A DNA stretch of 64,000 bases, from the NCBI GenBank assembly GCA_965116345.1, contig OZ220680.1, positions 3,348,001 to 3,412,000 of the forward strand, in the 5' to 3' direction. The notes under the pieces were generated by a model. The model was not told the origin of the DNA. It searched no databases and was given only the letters and a program-made list of their open reading frames with translations. This document shows positions 49,578-58,412 of this stretch, one piece after another. The stretch's first letter is position 1, and each line of letters begins with the position of its first letter. The position numbers were made by a program, and so were the translations under genes. The DNA is from VXYL01 sp965116345. GTDB lineage: Bacteria > Pseudomonadota > Gammaproteobacteria > Pseudomonadales > Azotimanducaceae.

Positions 49578-50876
49578 CTACGGTCTAATCCGGCGGCACT
49601 CCAGGTAGAAGCGTTTCTCGTCGGCCTCGCCGAGAGAGAACGTCTTGCGTGGCGTCGCGCCTTCCTCGACGACCGCCCGGAACAGGTCGTGCTTGTCCAT
49701 GACCGGCAGTAGGAAGCCGACTCGACCCTCGGTGCTGGTTAGATCCGTCAGCACACCGTCGCCGTGGATGTAGTCGACGCTGGCATCGTGGTGGCGATCC
49801 AGGAACGGATCGAGAAAGCCATGCAGCGATGCGGTCTCGAGGCGGGCACCGGGTCTGTCGAGGCGCACGACCCCGGTCTCCGCCGCTGTTCGATAGGGGA
49901 TCGTGTGCCCCCCTGAATCCGTGTCTTGACAAGCGCGTCGCCAGGCATCGGCATCGTCGAAGGTCTCCCGGCTGAAGCCCGATTCCGCGAAGTGCGCCGC
50001 CATGGCCGCGAACAGCCGGTCCGTTGGAACGCCTTCCACGAGACGGTGAATGGGCGCGAACTCCAAGGCGGCGTCGTGGATGTTGACCAACTCCACCAAG
50101 GCATAACGGGCCGGGTGGTCCATCGCCACTCCCTCGCTGGCCTTGATCTCGTCCCAGATCGCCCGCGCGGCGGCGAAGGAGTGATTGCCGTCCCCCATGG
50201 CGTACAGCATTGGCGGCTCGCCGCGCCGCAACCGCTTGAGGCAGGCGGCGACGGCGTCGATCAGCCCGCCGTCGCCGATGTGCCAGCCGCGCACCCGGCC
50301 GCCGCCCTGCATCAGCTCGAAGTCGTAGGTGAGCGGTAGGTGCCGCTCGAACAACGCCTCGATGACGGTGCATTGGGGATCGTCGATGAGCACCAGGATG
50401 TGGGGCGTCTCCAGGGCGGCGTGACGGCGTACCGCCATGCGCACGGGCAGGCGCGTCGGGTCCGTACCCTCGGTGCTGCGGATCAACTCCCTCGCGCCCT
50501 CGGAGAAGTCGAAATGCTCCAGGTCGAGCGCGGCAATCAATCCACGGCGTGGTGATGGTCGTCCGACGTCGCGCTCGACCAGCATGAGTCCGGGCGGCTG
50601 CTTCGTGAATACGCCCTGTTGGAGGTAACTCGACATGTGCCCGTTGATGCGGGAGATCACGCTGTCCAGATCGTCTGCCGCCAGGTGCGCTTCCGGGAGC
50701 ACCAGGTCGAGTGTCGACGGGTTGTCGCCGACGAGCCGCCGGGTCTCCTGCCAATACGCCGGCTGCGACGTGTACTGGTCGCAGGCGATGACGGACCATG
50801 ACCCGAGGGGAATGTCTTCGCGGGGCAGCAGCAGTGTCGGTACGTGGAGGGCGATCTCCGGATAGTGTCGTCTCAC
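49578..50876 (-). CDS. DUF1015 family protein
   Basis: A cytoplasmic protein of 432 residues of unknown function. It opens YPEIALHVPTLLLPREDIPL and carries the DUF1015 landmark YAMGDGNHSFAAARAIWDEIK near 220-240 and HPARYALVELVNIHD. The C-terminal DLTSTEGRVGFLLPVMDKHDLFRAVVEEGATPRKTFS is also family-typical. The family is proposed to be related to nucleotide-binding or phosphorylated-peptide enzymes, with little experimental support. The GTG at 50876 gives the usual N-terminus; the ORF upstream of it is not conserved-looking. Confidence 0.82.
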   Translation of the reverse strand: MRRHYPEIALHVPTLLLPREDIPLGSWSVIACDQYTSQPAYWQETRRLVGDNPSTLDLVLPEAHLAADDLDSVISRINGHMSSYLQQGVFTKQPPGLMLVERDVGRPSPRRGLIAALDLEHFDFSEGARELIRSTEGTDPTRLPVRMAVRRHAALETPHILVLIDDPQCTVIEALFERHLPLTYDFELMQGGGRVRGWHIGDGGLIDAVAACLKRLRRGEPPMLYAMGDGNHSFAAARAIWDEIKASEGVAMDHPARYALVELVNIHDAALEFAPIHRLVEGVPTDRLFAAMAAHFAESGFSRETFDDADAWRRACQDTDSGGHTIPYRTAAETGVVRLDRPGARLETASLHGFLDPFLDRHHDASVDYIHGDGVLTDLTSTEGRVGFLLPVMDKHDLFRAVVEEGATPRKTFSLGEADEKRFYLECRRIRP

Positions 50877-50997
50877 GATCCGTCCCCGTGGTTTCGCGGC
50901 GACCGTAGCACAGCCCCGACAGCCGCCCAAGGGTGACGCCGCGCCGGGCGGCTGCTGCGCGGACCCTTGGCGAACGTGAGCGCATGACCGTTCGGCC

Positions 50998-51025
50998 TTG
51001 CCGAACGACGATCAGCGGTTAAACT
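50998..51025 (+). promoter_or_regulatory. Promoter of tRNA-Asn
   Basis: TTGCCG (50998-51003), 16-bp spacer and TAAACT (51020-51025) precede the tRNA by 36 bp. The GC-rich stretch after the -10 (ACGCACCCGCGCGCC) resembles a stringent-type discriminator of stable RNA promoters. Confidence 0.5.
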
Positions 51026-51060
51026 ACGCACCCGCGCGCCGTTAGGGTGTGCGCCACGTT

Positions 51061-51136
51061 TCCGCCTTAGCTCAGTTGGTAGAGCAGCTGACTGTTAATC
51101 AGCGGGTCGCTGGTTCGAGCCCAGCAGGCGGAGCCA
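51061..51136 (+). tRNA. tRNA-Asn (anticodon GTT), CCA encoded
   Basis: A 76-nt cloverleaf: acceptor arms TCCGCCT and AGGCGGA, D-arm AGCTCAGTTGGTAGAGC, anticodon stem-loop CTGACTGTTAATCAG with anticodon GTT, T-arm GCTGGTTCGAGCCCAGC, discriminator G, and a genomic CCA at 51134-51136. Confidence 0.97.
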
Positions 51137-51185
51137 ACCGCGCTCTTGTTTTGCGTTCTGATCAAGCCAAGAGGGGCTTGATCAG
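51137..51185 (+). repeat. Right-end fragment of the multi-hairpin CTAG element at the tRNA-Asn 3' end
   Basis: Beginning at the base after the tRNA CCA, CCGCGCTCTTGTTTTGCG and the final hairpin (CTGATCAAGCC, loop, GGCTTGATCAG) match the last third of the complete copies. It probably doubles as the tRNA terminator hairpin, although no long T-tract follows. The stop codon of the convergent ABC gene lies inside its right arm. Confidence 0.75.
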
Positions 51186-51925
51186 TAGCGCTCCACGACC
51201 TCGTCGATCGGTCCGGTCGTCTTGACCCGGCCGCCTTCGAGCACGACGCCCTTTTCGCAGACGCGCTTCAACAACGCCGTGTTCTGTGACGCCAGGACCA
51301 GAATCCCCGCGCGCTCCACGAAATCGGCCACCCGCCGCCGCGCCTTCTCGACGAACGTCCGGTCGCCGACGCCCAGCCATTCGTCCATCAGCAGGATCTC
51401 CGGTTCGAAGCACGTGCACACGGCGAAGCCGAGTCGAAGCCGCATGCCGGAGGAGTAGGTGTGGGCGGGCATTGCCAGGTAGTCGCCGAGTTCGGTGAAC
51501 TCCGCGATCTCCGCGGTGCGTTCTTGAATCTCGTCAGGCGATAGACCGAGCAGCAGGCCCCGGGAGACGATGTTCTCGTAGCCGGTGGACTCGTTGTCGA
51601 TGCCCAGCGACACGTTCAACAGCGACGCCAGCCGGCCTTGGCGCCGGACTTGGCCCTGCACCGGTTCGTAGACGCCCGCCATGACCCGCAGGAGCGTCGT
51701 CTTGCCGGCACCGTTGTGACCGAGGATGCCGACCCGGTCGCCGTGTTCGAAGTGCAGCGTCACGTCGTCGAGGGCGCGGACGGCGAGGCGGTTGGCGGCA
51801 TCGCGGCCGATACGCCCGCCGGTGCCGTGGTAGATGAACTGGTTCTTGATGGAACGCAGGTTGACGTTGTAGATGGGAAAGTCGACCGTGACCGAGTCGA
51901 CCACCAGGCTCGGCGCGGTTTTCAT
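51182..51925 (-). CDS. ABC-2 polysaccharide exporter ATPase (Wzt/KpsT-like)
   Basis: The ATPase of a surface-polysaccharide exporter, 247 residues, cytoplasmic face. It opens with VVDSVTVDFPIYNVNLRSIKNQ, as in Wzt/TagH/KpsT. Walker A is GHNGAGKTT, the signature TYSSGMRLRLGFAV, Walker B ILLMDEWLGVGD, and the H-loop position is occupied by Gln in VLASQNT. There is no C-terminal carbohydrate-binding domain, so it is the short Wzt type. The ATG at 51925 overlaps the permease stop by 4 bp. Confidence 0.9.
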   Translation of the reverse strand: MKTAPSLVVDSVTVDFPIYNVNLRSIKNQFIYHGTGGRIGRDAANRLAVRALDDVTLHFEHGDRVGILGHNGAGKTTLLRVMAGVYEPVQGQVRRQGRLASLLNVSLGIDNESTGYENIVSRGLLLGLSPDEIQERTAEIAEFTELGDYLAMPAHTYSSGMRLRLGFAVCTCFEPEILLMDEWLGVGDRTFVEKARRRVADFVERAGILVLASQNTALLKRVCEKGVVLEGGRVKTTGPIDEVVERY

Positions 51926-52746
51926 AGCCAATATGCGATCCGCCAGCGGAAACGCCGGTACATGACCAGCGTCGCCACCGCGCCGGCGACGGTGAAGCCG
52001 ATCATGGCCAGCCAGGATGTCAGGCTAGGCAACTCGCCGAGCAGCGGTGCCCGAACCACCTCGAGAGCGTGGTAGAAGGGGTTGAATGACAGGGGAAGAA
52101 CCGCGCGCTGAGGCAACAGTTCCGGCATCCAGATGATGGGTGTGACGAAGAATGCGATGCGCACGACGCTGGCGATGATCGGCGGGACGTCGCGGAAGCG
52201 GGTGGCGAAGATACCGAGCACGATACCCACCCAGACCCCGTTGAGGCAGAGAAGTATGAGGCCGGGTATGGCGAGCAACCCGACCCAACCTGGCCAGATC
52301 GCGAACAACATGGCCACGACGACGAAGATGATCGCGTTGTGGAGGAACGTGATCAAGTTCCTCCAGATGCCTTGGTAGACGTGGATCGACAGGGGCAGAC
52401 GGGTCTGCTGGATGATGTTGCTGGCGCTGACGAACGCCGTGCAGCCATCGGTGATGAAACCGCTGACCAGCCCCCAGAAGACCCAGCCGAGAGTCAGGTA
52501 GGGGACGTAGACGGCCATGTCGACCTGCAGCAGGCTGCCGTAGAGGGTCCCCAGCACGGCGATGAGCGCACCCATGCTGATGGTGATCCAGAACGGCCCG
52601 AGCACTGAACGGCGGTAGTGCCGGCGGATGTCCTGCCAGCCGAGTCGGCCCCACAGATGCGATGCACGGGCACCGTCGACGAGATCGAAGACGGCGAGCG
52701 TGAACTGCGACACGGGCTGCGTCGGAGCGGGCGCAGTCGCTGCCAT
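51922..52746 (-). CDS. ABC-2 polysaccharide exporter permease (Wzm/KpsM-like)
   Basis: The inner-membrane channel partner of the ATPase, 274 residues with six membrane segments. It has the ABC-2 landmarks WGRLGWQDIRRHYRRSVLGPFW near 32-53, LYGSLLQVDMAVYVPYLTLGWVFWG and the periplasmic-loop motif NPFYHALEVVRAPLLGE near 225-241. Such pairs export O-antigen or capsule glycans. No glycosyltransferase genes are nearby in the window, so the cargo is unknown. The 193-bp gap to the divergent TonB receptor holds a TATAGAAT box at 52876 without a clear -35. Confidence 0.9.
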   Translation of the reverse strand: MAATAPAPTQPVSQFTLAVFDLVDGARASHLWGRLGWQDIRRHYRRSVLGPFWITISMGALIAVLGTLYGSLLQVDMAVYVPYLTLGWVFWGLVSGFITDGCTAFVSASNIIQQTRLPLSIHVYQGIWRNLITFLHNAIIFVVVAMLFAIWPGWVGLLAIPGLILLCLNGVWVGIVLGIFATRFRDVPPIIASVVRIAFFVTPIIWMPELLPQRAVLPLSFNPFYHALEVVRAPLLGELPSLTSWLAMIGFTVAGAVATLVMYRRFRWRIAYWL

Positions 52747-52939
52747 GGATTACCTACGGGTCCTTTGCGAGACCGCCTAAACCGCGGTCGTCTAACGGTT
52801 GAAATGGGGCAGGCCGAGGCCTCCGGGAAGTATGCCACAAGGGGTCTCAACGCGGTCTTCAAGGTCGCTGGAAGGTATAGAATCCCCCCTCACTTTGTTG
52901 TAACGTCCCGCCACCATTTGCCAACAGACAGGTACAACT

Positions 52940-55900
52940 ATGGATACATCCTGTCCCTGCTTTTTTGATCCCGGCCGACGCGCGTTCCTGGATGGTGTCC
53001 GTGGTTTCCCTGCTATGGTCGCGGCGTTGTGCCTCGCAGTCTCTCCGGCGGTACTGGCGCAGGAGGAAGACGAGGAAGAGGATCAACCAACCGTGGTCGA
53101 GGCCGACGCCGGCGAGATCGAAGAGGTCGTCGTCACCGGGTCTCGGCTGAAGCGCGACACGTACTCCAGCGTCGCGCCGCTACAAATCATCACGGCGGAG
53201 GTGTCCCGCGAGGCCGGGATCATCGACGCTTCGGAAATCGTCCAGAAGTCGTCCGTTTCGCAGGGCCAGCAGATCGACGTCACCTTCGCAGGCTTAGTCC
53301 TCGACGACGGCCCCGGAACGCAGACCGCCAATCTGCGGGGTCTGGGTTCGGCGCGGACCCTGCTGCTCGTCAATGGGCGCCGCATTGCGCCAGGCGGCGT
53401 GGAGGGAGCGCCGTCGTCGCCAGACCTGAGTTTGATTCCCGGTTCCCTCGTGCAGCAATACGACCTGCTGCTCGATGGCGCATCGTCGATCTACGGTTCC
53501 GACGCGATCGCCGGTGTGGCGAACATCATCTTGCGAAAGGACTTCAACGGCCTTGAGATCGAGACGTTGCCGAGCCGGCCGAAATACGAAGGCGGTGACA
53601 ACGACGTGTTGAGCGTCGTCTGGGGCAAGAACTTCGACCGGGGTTTCATCGGCGTCGGTTCGGAGTACTACACGTCGGAATCGGTCACGTATGCGGACCG
53701 GCCATGGACCGCCGGATGTTCGAAGCACATCGAGGTCGATGAAGGCGGCACCGTGCGGGTCGGAAGCGATTTGGACTACACAAAACCGGTGTACAACATG
53801 GATATGAGAGGCTGCGGCTCCATATTTCCGCTGTCCTCGAGGGTTACGGTTCCCTTGAGGGGATCGCTGTACTACACGCCGGGCGAGAGCAACGGCGGCT
53901 GGCCTAATTTCTCCGAATCCGAGACCTACGGTTTCGCAATCGACAGCAACGGTGACGGCGTGCCGGACGTGAACTACCGTGACTACAGCCTCAACGGCGA
54001 GAGGGACTACGCGCAACTCTACGGCGAATCCGAGGTGGTGAACGTCCTGGCCTTCGGCGAGTACACGTTCGATAGCGAGATGAATCTGACACCCTTCTTC
54101 GAACTGGGCTACGTCGAGCACACCTACTCGTACCTCGGGGACGAATCGCAATTGTTCGCCGATGTCCCCGCCCGCAACCCCTTCAACCTGTGCAATCCCG
54201 AGGCCGTCGGAGGCGTGGATTGCGGGTTGGCGAACAACGAATTCCTGAACGACCCGAACTATGGCGTCCAGTTCTTCAACCGCTGGGGAGCGTACCCCCA
54301 ACAATTTGGGTTCCTTTATCGGCCCCTTGGACTTGGTCCCGAGGAGAGCACACCGATTGTCACGGTGCGGGGTGACCGTGCCGACGTCTTCCGCCACCTG
54401 GAGCAGTACCGGTACGTCGCTGGCGTCAACGGCGACCTGCCGATGCTGAACGTGGGCAGCCTGTCCGACTGGACGTTCGAATTTGCCTACGTGCATATGC
54501 GCTCGGACGGCACGGTGCGGCGACCGGGTATTCGCGAGGATCGGCTCGACTTCGCTCTGGGACGTTATTCCAAGGCCAACATCCCGTGCCACAACGATAC
54601 GGAGACGCCGATGGCGTTCGACACCGCACCCGGGTGCGTGCCCGTCAACCTGTTCGCGCCGTCGCTCTACCTGTCGCTGGTCGGTGACTTCGGCACGCCG
54701 GCCGAGCGCGATTACGTGTTCGACGATCGCAACTTTGCCACCGAATACCGCCAGACCATCGTCACCTACTATATGACAGGTAACCTGTTCGAACTGCCGG
54801 CCGGTGGGGTTGCAGCGGGCATCGGCGCCGAGTATCGGGACGACCAGATCACGTCCGTGCCTGGCCACGTGGCCCGCGACGGACTGTTCTTTGGGTTCTT
54901 CGCGGACGGCGGCGCCAAGGGACAGAAGGACATCAAGGAGGTATTCGGCGAGATTGAACTGCCGATCCTCGCTGATCAGTTCCTGGCCACCGAACTCACC
55001 ACGAACCTGTCGGCACGCTGGACCAAGGACCAGTACGGCGGATCCGCCTGGACGGGCTCGGCCAAGCTCGCTTATCGGCCCATCGACTCCCTCCTGATAC
55101 GGGCCACCGGTGGTACATCCTTCCGGGCACCGAACCTGCGGGAGCTATTCCTCCAGGACCAGACTGGGTTCCTGACGGTGTTCGATCCCTGTCTGATCCC
55201 GGAAGCGGCGCTGGACGACATCACCGAGGAGTATAATCCCAGACTGGACGGACGCGGGCCCCTGGTGCTGGAGAACTGCCGGGCCAACGGGATCGAACCC
55301 ACGACCGCCCACAACAACGGCCTCAACCGCTACTCGGTGGAGGTGGCGGCAGGCGGTGCCCTCGACCTCAAGGAGGAGACATCGGAGTCCATAACCGCAG
55401 GAATCGCGTGGGAGCAGCCGTACACGACCGCGTTCGACCTGACACTGGGCGCGAGCTACTATCATATCGAGATCGACAACACGATCATCGAGCCGAGTGC
55501 GGGATTCATCGTCTTCAATTGCTACTACTCGGAGACGGGGAACAGTCCGTTCTGCCCGCGGATCAGCCGTGGCGAGGTTGGCACCACGGGAACCGGGCCG
55601 TTGATTGACTATCTCGACCGGGGCTTCATCAACCGGGACAACGAGACCGCTCGCGGCGTCGACTTCAACGTGGCGTTCGACACGACGTTCACGGCGTTCG
55701 ACCGGCCCTTCGAGCTAGGCGTCGACATAAACGCCCATCGTGTCATCGAACGATCCACGCTGTTCGTCGACGACGAGGGCGTTCCGGACTTCAACACGTA
55801 CCAGCGCGAGTGGTACTTCGCGGAGTACCGGGGATCGGCAAATGCCCGCCTGGACTACGACCGGTGGCGGTTGTCCTGGACCATGAGGTACGTGAGCCCC

Positions 55901-56242
55901 GGCCAGCAGGATCCCCGCTTCGTGGATGCGTTTAGCGACGTCGACGATTCCCAAGACACCGAGTACACCAGTCAACTGTGCTGGGGTCCGCCGGACGACC
56001 TCTACTGCCGCAATGTCGGCGACACGCCGAGCTACCGGGTTCACTCCGCGTCGCTTGGGTACGGGGCCGATACCTGGGGTGTCCGGGTCGGTGCGAGTAA
56101 CATCTTCGACGAGGGTCCGCCCTTGGTCGACGCCGAGGAGTACGCGACCACGATCAAGAACGCACCCATCGGCGCCGGTTACGATCTCGATGGGCGTACG
56201 TTATTCCTGAGCGCGTACGTCCGGCTCTTCCAAGGCGAATGA
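52940..56242 (+). CDS. TonB-dependent outer-membrane receptor
   Basis: A 1100-residue outer-membrane receptor. A long N-terminal leader includes a signal segment (about 25-40, MVAALCLAVSPAVLAQ). The plug domain (about 60-220) starts EIEEVVVTGSRLKRD and includes NLRGLGSARTLLLVNGRR and DGASSIYGSDAIAGVANIILRKDF. The barrel follows, with SFRAPNLRELF and typical strands to the end. The protein has an acidic stretch EEDEEEDQ after cleavage. Many Cys pairs in extracellular loops (CGSIF, CNPEAVGGVDC) suggest disulfides. The C-terminus is RLFQGE, not the usual aromatic. It precedes an S9 peptidase and a terminator; peptide or siderophore uptake is possible. Confidence 0.92.
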   Translation: MDTSCPCFFDPGRRAFLDGVRGFPAMVAALCLAVSPAVLAQEEDEEEDQPTVVEADAGEIEEVVVTGSRLKRDTYSSVAPLQIITAEVSREAGIIDASEIVQKSSVSQGQQIDVTFAGLVLDDGPGTQTANLRGLGSARTLLLVNGRRIAPGGVEGAPSSPDLSLIPGSLVQQYDLLLDGASSIYGSDAIAGVANIILRKDFNGLEIETLPSRPKYEGGDNDVLSVVWGKNFDRGFIGVGSEYYTSESVTYADRPWTAGCSKHIEVDEGGTVRVGSDLDYTKPVYNMDMRGCGSIFPLSSRVTVPLRGSLYYTPGESNGGWPNFSESETYGFAIDSNGDGVPDVNYRDYSLNGERDYAQLYGESEVVNVLAFGEYTFDSEMNLTPFFELGYVEHTYSYLGDESQLFADVPARNPFNLCNPEAVGGVDCGLANNEFLNDPNYGVQFFNRWGAYPQQFGFLYRPLGLGPEESTPIVTVRGDRADVFRHLEQYRYVAGVNGDLPMLNVGSLSDWTFEFAYVHMRSDGTVRRPGIREDRLDFALGRYSKANIPCHNDTETPMAFDTAPGCVPVNLFAPSLYLSLVGDFGTPAERDYVFDDRNFATEYRQTIVTYYMTGNLFELPAGGVAAGIGAEYRDDQITSVPGHVARDGLFFGFFADGGAKGQKDIKEVFGEIELPILADQFLATELTTNLSARWTKDQYGGSAWTGSAKLAYRPIDSLLIRATGGTSFRAPNLRELFLQDQTGFLTVFDPCLIPEAALDDITEEYNPRLDGRGPLVLENCRANGIEPTTAHNNGLNRYSVEVAAGGALDLKEETSESITAGIAWEQPYTTAFDLTLGASYYHIEIDNTIIEPSAGFIVFNCYYSETGNSPFCPRISRGEVGTTGTGPLIDYLDRGFINRDNETARGVDFNVAFDTTFTAFDRPFELGVDINAHRVIERSTLFVDDEGVPDFNTYQREWYFAEYRGSANARLDYDRWRLSWTMRYVSPGQQDPRFVDAFSDVDDSQDTEYTSQLCWGPPDDLYCRNVGDTPSYRVHSASLGYGADTWGVRVGASNIFDEGPPLVDAEEYATTIKNAPIGAGYDLDGRTLFLSAYVRLFQGE

Positions 56243-56277
56243 TCTGGCGATAGCGCGTTCGGTTCGCAAACAACCTG

Positions 56278-56314
56278 CGGGCGCTTCGGGGGAATCCAGG
56301 CGCCCGTCTTTTTT
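56278..56314 (+). terminator. Rho-independent terminator after the TonB receptor
   Basis: CGGGCGC (56278-56284) pairs with GCGCCCG (56300-56306), followed by a run of T (56308-56314). It separates the receptor from the S9 peptidase, so the peptidase probably needs its own promoter or receives only readthrough. Confidence 0.75.
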
Positions 56315-56334
56315 GGCAATTTGGGAGCAGTGCA

Positions 56335-58332
56335 GTGTCTAGATTGACGAAGACCGCGATCACCCCGCTTCTGGCGGCGGCATGCCTCGCGGCCAATGCC
56401 CAGGACACATCGGAAGTCCAGGAAGCCCCGGCGGCGGAGACATCGATTCCGTATCCGCTCGACTTCTTCGCGATGCGTCCGGTGATCCGCAGCGTGTCCC
56501 TGTCGCCGGACGGCAAGTACCTGGCGCTGATGAAGATTCCCTCCAAGGACGGCGATCCGATCGTCGAGGTGTACGAAGCGGCGGACCTGACCAAGGAACC
56601 GTTCCGCATGAACGCCGATCCCATGGAGATCACGGGTTTGCGTTGGGTGAGCGACACCGACATCGTCTTCGATCTGCGCCAGCAGGTGACCGACAAGATC
56701 GAGGGTTTCAACCAGGGTACGTTCCGGTTCAAGCTCGGTCTCCTCAACATGGCGACCCAGGAACTCAAAGAGTTCGAGGAGTTGGGCATATCGGTCGAGC
56801 ACCGCCTGGCGCACGAGCCGGACAAGATCATCATCTCCATGGTGGAGGGGGCTTTCGATGGCCGGCTCAGCAGGGCGTTCCGGCAGCGATCGTACTGGGA
56901 GCTCAACCTCAAGCGCGGCACCAAGAGGCTCCTGCTCCGGGGCAAGTTATCGCTTGGCAACATCACCTTCGACGGTCAGGGCAATCCCTGGCTGGCGCGG
57001 GGATACGATGAGCGCAAGCGCGAGTTGATCTGGTATTGGCGTCCTCCGGGAGAGTCGAAGTGGGAGGAGTTTCGCCGCGAACACGTCGACGAGTTCGCGT
57101 TCTACCCCTTCCGGGTCGCCGGCCCCGACCCCGACCAGGCCAACCACGTCCTGGTGATCGCCAGGAATGGCCACGACACCGAAGGCCTCTGGTCGTACGA
57201 CCTCGTCAACAAGGCCTTTGCCGAAGCCATCTATCGCCGTGCCGACGTGGATGTGGGCGGCGTGGTGGGTCACAGCAATTCCTGGGAAAACCCATTCACC
57301 GTCGTCGGACTGTGGTACGACACCGACAAGACGCACGTCGAGTACTTCGACGGTGCCGAGGAGGCCTTGATCCGCCAACTCGAAGGACTGATCCCGCACG
57401 CGAACGATGTGATCGTCCAGAGTCGTTCACGGGATGGGGCGACGCTCGTCGTGGCCAACTACGGTCCACGCGATCCCGGTACGTACTATCTGATCCACGG
57501 CGGCCGCCTGCATGAGATCGGCGGTCGCAATCCACTGCTTTCCCACGAGGGACTCGCGGACGTCGAATACGTCACCTTCGAGGCCCGGGACGGCATGAAG
57601 ATCCCGGCCTACATCACGATTCCCCACGGCGAGCCGCCATTCCCGCTGGTCGTCATGCCCCATGGCGGGCCGTTTGCAAGGGACCAGAGCGGCTACGACG
57701 AGTGGGCGCAGATGCTTGCCAACAATGGCTATCTCGTCATTCAACCGCAGTTCCGCGGCTCCACGGGCTTCGGCATCGCGCTTGAGAAGGCGGCGTACGA
57801 AGATGGCGGCCAGGAAGGCCACAAGATGCAGGACGACAAGGACGATGCGGCGAAGTACCTCGTCGAGCGCAAGCTCGCCGATCCGGATCGGATGGCGATG
57901 TACGGTTGGTCGTATGGCGGCTATTCCGCACTGGTCGCGGCTTCCCGCACTCCGCAGCTCTACCAGTGCGTCATCGCGGGCGCTGCGGTCGCCGATCTAA
58001 CCATGCAGATCAACTACTACCGCCACCGGTTCTTCGGCGCGGTGCGGGACCGGCTGATCCGGCTGAACGAAACCGGCGTCAACCCCATCGACGAGGTGGC
58101 GAAGGTCAACGTGCCGATGCTGATCGTCCACGGCAGCGTGGACCAACGCGTTCCGGTGGATCACGCCAAGAAGTACGTGAAGGAGCTTGACGATCACGAG
58201 AAGGACTACCAGTACGTCGAGCTCGAATTGGCGGACCACTTCTCGAACACCCTGCGCTATGAGCACAAGATCCAGCTCTACGAGTCCATCACAAACTATT
58301 TGGCGAACGACTGCGGCCCGGGGGGCCTTTAG
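56335..58332 (+). CDS. S9 family (prolyl oligopeptidase-like) peptidase, exported
   Basis: A serine peptidase of 665 residues. The signal peptide (about 1-22) is SRLTKTAITPLLAAACLAANA. The beta-propeller part runs to about residue 400; the alpha/beta-hydrolase catalytic domain follows with VVMPHGGPFARDQSGYDEWAQM, nucleophile Ser526 in GWSYGG, Asp603 in HGSVDQRVP and His635 in ADHFSN. GTG start at 56335 with GGGAG upstream. Likely periplasmic or outer-membrane-attached peptide breakdown, in keeping with the receptor upstream. The TAG stop lies in a repeat end (TTAGGGAAGGTCT). Confidence 0.9.
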   Translation: MSRLTKTAITPLLAAACLAANAQDTSEVQEAPAAETSIPYPLDFFAMRPVIRSVSLSPDGKYLALMKIPSKDGDPIVEVYEAADLTKEPFRMNADPMEITGLRWVSDTDIVFDLRQQVTDKIEGFNQGTFRFKLGLLNMATQELKEFEELGISVEHRLAHEPDKIIISMVEGAFDGRLSRAFRQRSYWELNLKRGTKRLLLRGKLSLGNITFDGQGNPWLARGYDERKRELIWYWRPPGESKWEEFRREHVDEFAFYPFRVAGPDPDQANHVLVIARNGHDTEGLWSYDLVNKAFAEAIYRRADVDVGGVVGHSNSWENPFTVVGLWYDTDKTHVEYFDGAEEALIRQLEGLIPHANDVIVQSRSRDGATLVVANYGPRDPGTYYLIHGGRLHEIGGRNPLLSHEGLADVEYVTFEARDGMKIPAYITIPHGEPPFPLVVMPHGGPFARDQSGYDEWAQMLANNGYLVIQPQFRGSTGFGIALEKAAYEDGGQEGHKMQDDKDDAAKYLVERKLADPDRMAMYGWSYGGYSALVAASRTPQLYQCVIAGAAVADLTMQINYYRHRFFGAVRDRLIRLNETGVNPIDEVAKVNVPMLIVHGSVDQRVPVDHAKKYVKELDDHEKDYQYVELELADHFSNTLRYEHKIQLYESITNYLANDCGPGGL

Positions 58333-58344
58333 GGAAGGTCTTGG
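58329..58344 (+). repeat. Left-end fragment of the CTAG element after the S9 peptidase
   Basis: TTAGGGAAGGTCTTGG matches the left terminus of the complete element (CTAGGGAAGGTCT) with one change in the head. The gene's TAG stop is part of it. Confidence 0.45.
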
Positions 58345-58412
58345 CCGCTATGACAACACGGCGTGATCGGATTGACATCCAATCACTCCGGCCTCACTGA
58401 TCGACTAGCCGG

